64,000 bases of DNA from Actinomadura sp. DC4. Lineage in GTDB: Bacteria; Actinomycetota; Actinomycetes; Streptosporangiales; Streptosporangiaceae. The translations under genes and the position numbers were made by a program. Of the stretch, positions 32,375 to 43,904 are shown piece by piece; positions within the stretch are counted from its first letter, which is position 1, and the number at the start of each line of letters is the position of its first letter. The notes under the pieces are model-generated. The model did not search any database. It saw only the letters and a list, made by a program, of their open reading frames with translations, and was not told the origin of the DNA. The DNA lies in NCBI RefSeq assembly GCF_030406325.1, contig NZ_JAUEQY010000038.1, forward strand, positions 1 through 64,000, read 5' to 3'.

Positions 32375-33637
32375 CTACGCGCCGACCGGGGGCGCCGGCC
32401 GTGAGTAGTAGACCTTGACGCTTCCGCAGCCTCTGGCCAGGCTCCGTACGGGCCCGGTCACCGGCACCCGGATCTCGTCGAAGGCGGCGATCGAGACCAG
32501 CCCGCCGATGGGCAGGCTGCGCAGCATCTGCTGGGCGGCCCCGGGAGGCGGGTCCTCCCAGAGGATGCACACCATCCGCACCGTGACCGCGACGCCATTG
32601 GTGTTGTGCAGGAGCAGGGTGTCGAAGTCCTGGGGTGCCTCGGTGAACCGGGTGCCCAGCAACCGGCGCGCGTGCAGCTCCTCGGCGGCGCTCGCCGGCC
32701 GCCTCAACCGGTCCCTGTGTCGTACGGTCACCCTGACGTCGGCGACGTCGCGGAAGCCGGGCCCGTCGAAGGCGAGCACGTCGATCCCCGGCGAGCGGGG
32801 CGGCAGGACCACCAGCCCGCGGTCGCTCCCGTACGCGGTCCGTACCGTGACGCCCGGGAGCACGTGCCCGGCGCGGTCGAGCGGGACGAACCCCAGGGTC
32901 GGCGCCGTGGCGGTGAGCCCGTAGTTGGTCATGTGGAGGACCTGGTCGATGTAGCCCGGGCCGGTGGTCCGCTTGAAGACGAAGGCGATCTCCGGGTCCG
33001 GGCTCGACGGCACGATGTTGACGATGACGGCGCCGAACAGCACCACCCCGAGGCCGAGGCTCGCCAGCGTGATCCACAGGCGCGCGGACCGCCGGGCCCG
33101 CTCCTGCTCCGGTGGGGTGTCACGGATGAGGAACCCCTTGAGCCCCGAGGACGGCTCGTACGCCTCCCGCAGCCGGCCGGCGATCTCGACGACCTCCGCC
33201 GCCGGGCGCGCGAGGCGTCCGGCGCGCACGGCGATCGGGGCGCCGAACCGCCGCAGGTTCGCGTGGACCTCCGGGCGGGCGGGGAGCGCCACGTCCTCCA
33301 GCGCCTGGCCGGGTTCGCCGACGCGTACGACCAGCCGGCGACCGCGCTGCTCGACCGCCGTCACGTTGGACCACGAGAGGCGCATCTCGTACTTGTGCCA
33401 GGTGATCTCGTCCGCGGCGAGGGTCAGGCCACGCCTGGCGCGCAGGGCGGTCAGGATCGCGTTCGTCTCCAGGAGCGCGATGCCGGGGATCCACAGGACC
33501 ATCGGCCCTCCGGCGTCCCAGCCGAGAAACCACCTGAGCGCGATGGCGACCGGCCAGAACACCGGCCAGAACCACACGGCGTGGCTTCGGTACGCGATCC
33601 GCTCATCCTGCGATGCCATCGTTGAAATCCCCGTCAT
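32375..33637 (-). CDS. Membrane protein with PH-like segment, function unknown
   Basis: The protein has 420 residues. ATG at 33637 is preferred over an in-frame ATG 18 bases later because GGAG lies 8 bases upstream. Near the N-terminus are one or two hydrophobic stretches (about residues 21-60). They are followed by a segment like bacterial PH domains (RGLTLAADEITW...VTAVEQRGRRLVVRV), a second hydrophobic helix near 186-208, and a probably extracellular C-terminal half of about 200 residues without recognisable catalytic motifs. I do not recognise a named family. The gene runs against the tetronate operon and shows no biosynthetic feature, so it may mark the edge of the first cluster. Confidence 0.75.
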   Translation of the reverse strand: MTGISTMASQDERIAYRSHAVWFWPVFWPVAIALRWFLGWDAGGPMVLWIPGIALLETNAILTALRARRGLTLAADEITWHKYEMRLSWSNVTAVEQRGRRLVVRVGEPGQALEDVALPARPEVHANLRRFGAPIAVRAGRLARPAAEVVEIAGRLREAYEPSSGLKGFLIRDTPPEQERARRSARLWITLASLGLGVVLFGAVIVNIVPSSPDPEIAFVFKRTTGPGYIDQVLHMTNYGLTATAPTLGFVPLDRAGHVLPGVTVRTAYGSDRGLVVLPPRSPGIDVLAFDGPGFRDVADVRVTVRHRDRLRRPASAAEELHARRLLGTRFTEAPQDFDTLLLHNTNGVAVTVRMVCILWEDPPPGAAQQMLRSLPIGGLVSIAAFDEIRVPVTGPVRSLARGCGSVKVYYSRPAPPVGA

Positions 33638-33655
33638 CGTTCCCGCTCCCCCGGC

Positions 33656-33889
33656 TCAGCGACGAAGATCATAAAGCCGGATACGCCGGGATGGTACGAA
33701 TTTCACGGCGACTCGCACGGCCGGGCCGGGCTCAGTGCCGGTCGGCCTTCTGCAGGATGGGCCGAGGCCAGGGGTGCCGAAGTCGTCGACGACCATTATC
33801 TTGGCCTGCGCCATGTACCAGATCCGCTCCGTACCGGAGACGCCGGCGGGCGGTCCTCTGTCCGGGGAGCCGTTCTTGAGACAGGGCAC
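33656..33889 (-). CDS. Possible small ORF or gene remnant
   Basis: This is a 77-codon frame from a GTG with only a weak ribosome site. It contains the natural-looking stretch GTERIWYMAQAKIMVVDDFG. The frame stays open further upstream, but that part looks non-coding. It could be a small protein or the displaced 3' part of a gene whose 5' part is the next ORF. No family is recognised. Confidence 0.25.
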   Translation of the reverse strand: MPCLKNGSPDRGPPAGVSGTERIWYMAQAKIMVVDDFGTPGLGPSCRRPTGTEPGPAVRVAVKFVPSRRIRLYDLRR

Positions 33890-33896
33890 GCGCCAT

Positions 33897-34247
33897 TCAC
33901 GGTAGGCCGCCGATCGGCTTGGTGCCACTCGCGAGGAGTCTGACGCCTTCGCTCGGCTCCTGTGCCGGTTCGAGGCCCGGGTGGCCGGGGCACGAGGTGC
34001 CCTCCCCTTCTTCACGCCACTGCGACGCACGAGGCAGCCCGAGCTTGAGGGGAATGACTCCCGGGAACATGGGTTGTTTACCGTAGGCGACGAAAAAGCC
34101 CGGACACGCAATCCGCTGGCCGGCGGGGGTCTTGTAGCCCACGAAACGGAAGTCGAGCCGTAGCCCGGCCGCTCGGACCTTGTCCCGGATCGCCTTCCGT
34201 ACACGGCCCTGGTCCTGGGTGCAGGCGTCGGCGCCGTGGCCGGTCAT
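33897..34247 (-). CDS. Possible small hypothetical protein (116 aa)
   Basis: ATG at 34247 follows GGGGG by about 6 bases. The first about 60 codons use typical GC-rich third positions and look coding (for example RKAIRDKVRAAGLRLDFRF and GQRIACPGFFVAYG). The second half looks less constrained. I do not recognise a family, and there is no signal peptide or membrane helix. With the ORF just downstream it may be a decayed gene between two clusters. Neither has a recognisable transposase or integrase feature. Confidence 0.35.
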   Translation of the reverse strand: MTGHGADACTQDQGRVRKAIRDKVRAAGLRLDFRFVGYKTPAGQRIACPGFFVAYGKQPMFPGVIPLKLGLPRASQWREEGEGTSCPGHPGLEPAQEPSEGVRLLASGTKPIGGLP

Positions 34248-34556
34248 CGCGACCCCCGCAAGGCGTCAGGCCCGGAGCATCCCTGAATAAAGGCATAAAT
34301 AACCATATGCTTCGCAGTGAACGGCCCCTACTCCATTTGCACTCCGCCACACTCGGCCGGATAACCGCCACCACGCGACACAATGGCGCGAATTACCCTC
34401 TCAAAGTAATCACGGCGTTGCCGACGTCGGTTATGGACGCTCAGAAGGCCCCTTATAGGACTAGCACTCAAGGACGATATATACACAATGACCTGACACA
34501 AAGCAGCGTCAACGCATACGCTCCGACCAGGCCATCACAACGGGAGGGACCGGAGA
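34248..34556 (+). promoter_or_regulatory. AT-rich upstream region of the 34557 gene
   Basis: About 310 bases hold no convincing gene. The stretch 34275-34520 is markedly richer in A and T than anything nearby (for example AATAAAGGCATAAATAACC and GATATATACACAATG), as expected for a promoter or regulator-bound region in a high-GC genome. A 10-base palindrome CCGACGTCGG lies at 34421-34430. The stretch ends with GGAGG 9 bases before the GTG start at 34557. No exact -10/-35 pair can be assigned with confidence. Confidence 0.4.
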
Positions 34557-37478
34557 GTGGGCACTGCCCCGGGCATCGAGCCGCCGGAAGGGTACGTGCT
34601 GAACACCGAGGAGGGCCGCCAGCTCCTCGCCCTTTTCGGCTCACTGATGGCGGTCAGGTCCTGGCGGCTGAGCGGCCAGCCGTTCCCCGTGATCGTTCTC
34701 GATGCCACCGAGCCTCAGGCGAATGTCGGCGCGTACGTCGACGCGCTCGAACAGGCCGCCGTCGAGGCCCGCATCCCGCACACGAGCCCCATTCTCGACA
34801 CGGACGCGGAAGACGCGGAACTCACCCTGCTCGACACGATGTCCGAGTCCAGCGCCTGGCGGTCGGCCCGGCCCGAGATCGGACCGCTGCGGTTTCCCCG
34901 TTCCAACCTGGTCAAGTCCCTGGAGCGGGCCATCGAACGCGCCCGCGAGAACAACACGAGCCCCGCCGACGAGTGGAGCGCCGCGGACGCGCTGTCCTCC
35001 TCGTCCCGGCGTCCGAACAAGGCGCCGGTCTGGTGGTCCACGATCGGCGTGGTCGCCGCCGCCCTGCTGGGCGGCTTCGCGCAGGGCCTGGCCGACAAGG
35101 TGACGATGGCCGTCCTGCTCGTCGGCGCCGGAGTGCTGGTGGCCCTGCTGTTGCTGGCCGCCGGGCTGCTGACGCGCCGGCTGTGGCTGCCCGTCCTGAC
35201 GCGGCTGGGGTTCGGCACGCGCTATCGCTGGTTCGCCACCTCCTCGTTCTTCTCCGTGCTCGGCGGCACCGGGTTCGAGGACAGGCTCAAACGGGTGCTC
35301 GGCCGGATGACCGCCAAGCGTGGCGCGGACCAGTTCCGGCTGCAGCTGAAGTCCTTCGCCTTCCTGGAGGACCTCCGCGCGGCGCACCGCAGGCTGTCGC
35401 CGAACCTTCGCGGGTTCAAGCGGCCGGTGCCGCCGGTGGTGTTCCTGGCCGGCATCACGAAGGAGAACGGCGGCATCGAGCTGCTGTCGGCGATGAGCGA
35501 CATCCGCAGCCGGCGGAGTGAGCTTCATCCGCTGCTGGTGATCGCCTCCGTCGACCACGCAAACCGTCACGAGCTCGACGAACTCGCGGCGCCCCAGCAC
35601 GAGACCGACGTCTCCATCGAGGACCGCTACCGCGACTGGGAGGCGTCCCTCGGCATCGCACAGGCGCCCAGCCAGCAGGTGCCGCTGCCCTGGGTGCTGC
35701 GGCTGCCCATACCGCCCCGGCGGCCGGGCCGCAACCCGGCCAACCCGCTGCCGGTACGACGGCGCCCGCGCTGGACCTGGCTCTGGTCGCGCCGGTCTCT
35801 CGTGGCCGCGCTGCTCGTGACGGCCGTGGGGATGTCCTACCTCCACATGCGCCTGACGTCGGAGTACTGCCACGTCGGCTTCCCGTTCTCCCCCAACACC
35901 GACTCCCGGCTGCGTACCGACGCCGACGGCAGCCGTGAGTGCGTCGGCGTCGCGACCGACGGCGTCCGCTTCGACCGCGGAACCGGCAGCATCGGCATCG
36001 ACGGCAACCGCGCGCGGCCGCACGAGACCGCGGATCTCGCTCTCTCCCACGGCGACTTCACCCTCGCCGACCTGCAGAGCCGCATCGAGCGCGAGAACAA
36101 GGCCATCGCGGGCCTGCGCCAGCCGTACGTGACCGTGCTCTACGCGGGCATCCTGAGTGCCGCCGAGGGTCACGACGGAAGCGTGGTGAGCGGTATCCGA
36201 TCGCTCGCCGGTGCCTACCTGGCCCAGCTCGGCAACAACCACACCGGCGGGCCGGGCTCGGCCGGGAACCCGCCGAAGATCCGCCTGCTGCCGGTCAACG
36301 TCGGCGAGAACATGTACTTCTCGCGAGAGGTCGCCGACCAGATCCTCGCCCTCGCACGACGGGACCCGACGATCGTCGGCGTCGTCGGCATGGAGCGCAA
36401 CACCGACGCCTCCCAGGACGCGATCACCCGGCTGAACCACGCCGGGCTGGCGGTCGTGGACACCGTCAACTCCTCCGACCAGTTGCCGATGCTGTCGCAC
36501 TACTACGGGCTCGCGGCCACCGACCACGACGAGGCGGTGCTCGCGGCGTACGCGGCGCGTGAGGCGCTCGGGCGCCGCGCCGCCCACACGATGATCGTCT
36601 CGCACGCGCCCGCTCCGTTGAAGGACGACCGGAGCACTCCCGCGAAGGACAACTACAGCGCCGAGCTGGCCGCCGACGCCCAGCAGCAGCTCGGGTCCGA
36701 CGAGACGACGGCCGTCCGCTACAACAGCGCGGGCGACATCGGCGGGCGTGTCAGGACGGCGTGCACCGCGGCGGCCGACGACCCGTACGACCTGATCTAC
36801 TTCGCCGGCCGCGCCGAGGACCTCTACAACGTGATCAACAATCTGGGCGGCGGCGGGTGCGCGAAACGGCCGCTGACCCTGCTGGGCGGCGACGAGATCG
36901 CGCGGGCGCACTTCGGCAGCGGCCGCCAGGACGTCGCGCTACCGCCGGGGATCAACGTCTACTTCACCAGCGCCACCTATCCGAAGAACCTCACCGCCCA
37001 CGGCCGGGACCGCAGCAACCCCTTCTTCACGCTCGCCCGGAACGACCTCGGCATCGCCTCGACGGACCAGACGCTGCTGGCGGACGGTCAGATGGCGCTG
37101 ACCTATGACGCGACGTCGGTGCTCGCCCTGGCGGCGCAGAAGGCGTTCACCACCCTCGACCTCACCTCACCCGACGACTCGGTGAGCCCCGGCAGCCGGG
37201 CGGTCACCTCGGGCGGTGTCCTGCTGGAGCTGCCGTCCCTCGTGTGGACCGGCGCCGCGACCGGCACCGTCGACTTCACCAAGGACGCCCACGACTCGTA
37301 CGGGCCGGGCAACCGGGGGCTCACCCTCGTCCGCGTCACCGTCGACGGTCACGGCGCCGCGACGTACCGGCCGATCTGCGGGCAGATGAACGGCGGCGGC
37401 AAGGTCGCGGACCTGCCGCTCCTGCACCTGCCCAAGAACGCCTCCGACCGGCGCGAGCGGCCCGTCTGCACCGGTTGA
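34557..37478 (+). CDS. Multi-pass membrane protein with extracellular type I periplasmic-binding-like receptor domain
   Basis: The protein has 973 residues; GTG start with GGAGG 9 bases upstream. By eye: a cytoplasmic N-terminal region (1-155), two adjacent hydrophobic helices (about 158-178 and 182-206), a second probably cytoplasmic region (about 210-410), a third helix (about 415-434), then about 540 extracellular residues. The last part reads like a branched-chain amino-acid receptor or substrate-binding fold (VTVLYAGILSAAEG, IVGVVGMERNTDASQDAI, DLIYFAGRAEDLYNVI). It has no lipobox, and no ABC permease or ATPase gene is nearby, so it is not an ordinary uptake receptor. A sensor coupling an extracellular ligand to a cytoplasmic effector is conceivable but unproven. 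It converges on the fused aminotransferase gene with a 4-base gap. Function unknown. Confidence 0.8.
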   Translation: MGTAPGIEPPEGYVLNTEEGRQLLALFGSLMAVRSWRLSGQPFPVIVLDATEPQANVGAYVDALEQAAVEARIPHTSPILDTDAEDAELTLLDTMSESSAWRSARPEIGPLRFPRSNLVKSLERAIERARENNTSPADEWSAADALSSSSRRPNKAPVWWSTIGVVAAALLGGFAQGLADKVTMAVLLVGAGVLVALLLLAAGLLTRRLWLPVLTRLGFGTRYRWFATSSFFSVLGGTGFEDRLKRVLGRMTAKRGADQFRLQLKSFAFLEDLRAAHRRLSPNLRGFKRPVPPVVFLAGITKENGGIELLSAMSDIRSRRSELHPLLVIASVDHANRHELDELAAPQHETDVSIEDRYRDWEASLGIAQAPSQQVPLPWVLRLPIPPRRPGRNPANPLPVRRRPRWTWLWSRRSLVAALLVTAVGMSYLHMRLTSEYCHVGFPFSPNTDSRLRTDADGSRECVGVATDGVRFDRGTGSIGIDGNRARPHETADLALSHGDFTLADLQSRIERENKAIAGLRQPYVTVLYAGILSAAEGHDGSVVSGIRSLAGAYLAQLGNNHTGGPGSAGNPPKIRLLPVNVGENMYFSREVADQILALARRDPTIVGVVGMERNTDASQDAITRLNHAGLAVVDTVNSSDQLPMLSHYYGLAATDHDEAVLAAYAAREALGRRAAHTMIVSHAPAPLKDDRSTPAKDNYSAELAADAQQQLGSDETTAVRYNSAGDIGGRVRTACTAAADDPYDLIYFAGRAEDLYNVINNLGGGGCAKRPLTLLGGDEIARAHFGSGRQDVALPPGINVYFTSATYPKNLTAHGRDRSNPFFTLARNDLGIASTDQTLLADGQMALTYDATSVLALAAQKAFTTLDLTSPDDSVSPGSRAVTSGGVLLELPSLVWTGAATGTVDFTKDAHDSYGPGNRGLTLVRVTVDGHGAATYRPICGQMNGGGKVADLPLLHLPKNASDRRERPVCTG

Positions 37479-37482
37479 GGAC

Positions 37483-39810
37483 TCATCGGCGCGTCGCGGC
37501 CTCGGACTCGATGAAGGCGGACAGCCGGGAGACGCCCTCCTCCGCGTCGGCGTGCGTCAGGTAGCTCGTGGACAGCCTGATCATGTGATCGCCGCCGCCG
37601 TGGGGGTGGAAGTACGACATCGGGGTCCAGATGACGCCGAAGTCCTGCGCGGACCTGGCGAGGGCGGCGTTGTCGGCGCGGAACGGCACCTTCATGGCCA
37701 GGAAGAAGCCGCCGGCCGGGGCGTTCCAGCTCACGCCCAGCCGCGCCCGGCGTTCGGGCGCGAACACCCGCTCCAGCGTCTGGAGGGTGAAGCGCATGGT
37801 GTCGCCGTAGTACGCGGCCGTGTCCGCGTTCAGGTCCCCCACCCGGCCCCCTGACTGCAGAAGCGCGCCCGCCACCGCGGCCTGGCTCAGCGCCGAGGTG
37901 TTCACCGTGACCATGCTCTTGATCTTGGCGAGCTCGGCCGCCAGCAGTCCCGTGGTGCCGTCGGGCCGCTGGACCGGCTGGTCGGCGACCACGTATCCGA
38001 CGCGCGCGCCCGGGAAGACGGTCTTCGCGTACGAGCCCAGGTGGATCACCCGGCGGTTCCGGTCGAGGGACTTCAGCGTCGGGACCTGGGCACCGGGACT
38101 GACCAGCCGGTACGGGCTGTCCTCCAGGATGAGCACGTCCTGCCGTTCGGCCAGGTCGAGCAGCGCGTATCTCGTCTCCAGCGGCGTGGTCAGGCCGGAC
38201 GGGTTGGAGTGGTCGGGGATCACGTACACCGCGCGGGGCCGGCGTCCACGGGCGCGTTCGGCGAGGATCGCGGCCTCGACGTCCGCGCATGACAGGCCGT
38301 CCTCGCGCTCCTCGACCGCGACGACGTCGGCGTCCAGCAGCCGGGCCGCGCCGGTGATGCCCATGAAGGACGGGCTGGAGACCAGCACCACGTCGTCGGG
38401 GCCGGCCAGGAGCGCGCGCAGCGTCAGGAACATCGCCTCCTGGCAGCCCACGGTGACCACGATCGACTCCGGCGGGACGTCGATGCCCTCCTCGGTACGG
38501 AGCGAATCGGCGACGAGTCCCCGGATCAGGCCGGCGGACGGCCCGTACTGGAACACCGTGTCGCGCACCTGGGCCGGCGTGCGACCGGTGGCGGCGAGGT
38601 GGTCGAGGTAGCGGCGGATGTAGGTGAAGATCTGCTCGGTGTCGAAGAACCCGTCGTACGGCCGGCCGGGCGCGAACGAGACGGCCTCGGGGTAGCGCAG
38701 CGTCACCTCGTTCAGGAAGTTCAGCGTGTCCATGACCGGGTCGGCGACGCTCGCGTGCAGGTCCGCCAGGCGCAGCGCGGGCCCGCGTTCCCGGGCCGGC
38801 GGCGGCGCGGCGACGTCGGCGACCGCGCCGTGGCCGGCGTAGGCCATGGCGGTCCGGAGCTCGTCCAGCAGGATGGTGAGGACGCGTGCCACGCCCTCGG
38901 CCGCGCCGACCGACAGGCCGTGCAGCACCGGACGGCCGAGCAGGACCGCGTCGGCACCGAGCGCGAGGGCCGCGAGCACGTCCTGGCCGCGGCGTACGCC
39001 GCCGTCGAGCAGGACCGGCAGGCGTCCGGCCACCGCCGAGGCGACCTCGGGCAGGGCGTCGAGCGTGGCCGGGACGCCGTCGCGCCCGCCGTGGTTGGAG
39101 ACCACGACACCGTCCGCGCCCGCGTCGGCGGCGTGGCGCGCGCCGGCGCCGGTCAGCACGCCCTTCACCACGACGGGCAGCGACGTGACCGAGCGCAGCC
39201 ACTCCACGACCGGCCAGTCGGGGCCGGGGTCGAACGTGATCCGGGCGGGCCCGGCGCAGCCCTTCGCGCCGAGGTTGGTCGGGGTCAGGCCGGATGGCAG
39301 GCGCAGGTCGCCGGCCGCGTCGCCGCCGGCGTGCGGGGTGCCGAAGGTGAGGACGAGCGCCTCGAAGCCCGCGTTCTCCGCGCGTTCGACGAGCCGGCGC
39401 AGGAGCGGCCGGTCGTGCAGAGAGTAGACCTGGAGCCAGAGCGGCACGCCGCCCTCGGCCGCGAGTTCCTCCAGGGTCCGGCCCGCGAAGGTGCTGACCA
39501 CGACCGGGACCCCGCCCGCGGCGGCCGCTCCCCGTACGGTGGCGAGCTCTCCCAGCGGATGCGCCAGGGCCTGGTAGGCCAGCGGCGCCACCGCCACCGG
39601 CGCCGCCCATGAACGGCCGAGGATCTCGGTGGCGGTGTCCGGCCGGAGCGCGGTGCGCGTGGGCGCGGACTCCGCCCGCACCTGTTCGAAGGCCTTGAGG
39701 TTGGCGGCGAGCGCGCGTTCCTCGGCGGCGCCGCCCTCCATGAGCTCCCAGGTCGCGGAGCTCATCTGGGCGTGCGCGAGCCGGGCGAAGTCGCTGAGTG
39801 TCCATTCCAT
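37483..39810 (-). CDS. hmo-hpgT: Fused FMN hydroxymandelate oxidase and PLP aminotransferase (Hmo-HpgT)
   Basis: The protein has 775 residues. Residues about 1-350 are an FMN-dependent alpha-hydroxy-acid oxidase with active-site SNHGGR (His near 241) and a glycine-rich LLDGGVRRGQD. Residues about 365-775 are a fold-type I aminotransferase with PDHSNPSG and the PLP lysine in SYAKTVFPGAR (near 595). The oxidase half would turn 4-hydroxymandelate into 4-hydroxyphenylglyoxylate. The aminotransferase half would turn that, or 3,5-dihydroxyphenylglyoxylate from DpgC, into the phenylglycine amino acid. It ends the Dpg operon, 15 bases after dpgD. No 4-hydroxymandelate synthase (HmaS) is in the window, so the oxidase half has no visible supply here; HmaS may lie outside. 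Separate hmo and hpgT genes are the commoner arrangement in glycopeptide clusters. Confidence 0.92.
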   Translation of the reverse strand: MEWTLSDFARLAHAQMSSATWELMEGGAAEERALAANLKAFEQVRAESAPTRTALRPDTATEILGRSWAAPVAVAPLAYQALAHPLGELATVRGAAAAGGVPVVVSTFAGRTLEELAAEGGVPLWLQVYSLHDRPLLRRLVERAENAGFEALVLTFGTPHAGGDAAGDLRLPSGLTPTNLGAKGCAGPARITFDPGPDWPVVEWLRSVTSLPVVVKGVLTGAGARHAADAGADGVVVSNHGGRDGVPATLDALPEVASAVAGRLPVLLDGGVRRGQDVLAALALGADAVLLGRPVLHGLSVGAAEGVARVLTILLDELRTAMAYAGHGAVADVAAPPPARERGPALRLADLHASVADPVMDTLNFLNEVTLRYPEAVSFAPGRPYDGFFDTEQIFTYIRRYLDHLAATGRTPAQVRDTVFQYGPSAGLIRGLVADSLRTEEGIDVPPESIVVTVGCQEAMFLTLRALLAGPDDVVLVSSPSFMGITGAARLLDADVVAVEEREDGLSCADVEAAILAERARGRRPRAVYVIPDHSNPSGLTTPLETRYALLDLAERQDVLILEDSPYRLVSPGAQVPTLKSLDRNRRVIHLGSYAKTVFPGARVGYVVADQPVQRPDGTTGLLAAELAKIKSMVTVNTSALSQAAVAGALLQSGGRVGDLNADTAAYYGDTMRFTLQTLERVFAPERRARLGVSWNAPAGGFFLAMKVPFRADNAALARSAQDFGVIWTPMSYFHPHGGGDHMIRLSTSYLTHADAEEGVSRLSAFIESEAATRR

Positions 39811-39825
39811 TGAGAAACCCCGTCG

Positions 39826-43737
<3,912 letters not shown>

Positions 43738-43904
43738 ATACGGGGCTTACTGCGGATCAGCTGAACCAGTGTGAACATCGCCGTCCTTCCTGAGCGATGA
43801 CGGGCGCGGCGCGCCGGGGCCGTGGGTCAGGGGTCGTGGAGAAGGGTCCGCCCGCCCCGGCGGCCGTGGCCGCTCGGAGCGGGCGAGGACGTGATCGGGG
43901 GCGG

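Noticed and set aside
33638-34556. Mobile element or attachment site marking a cluster insertion
   Set aside because: No transposase, integrase, terminal inverted repeats or tRNA gene could be recognised.
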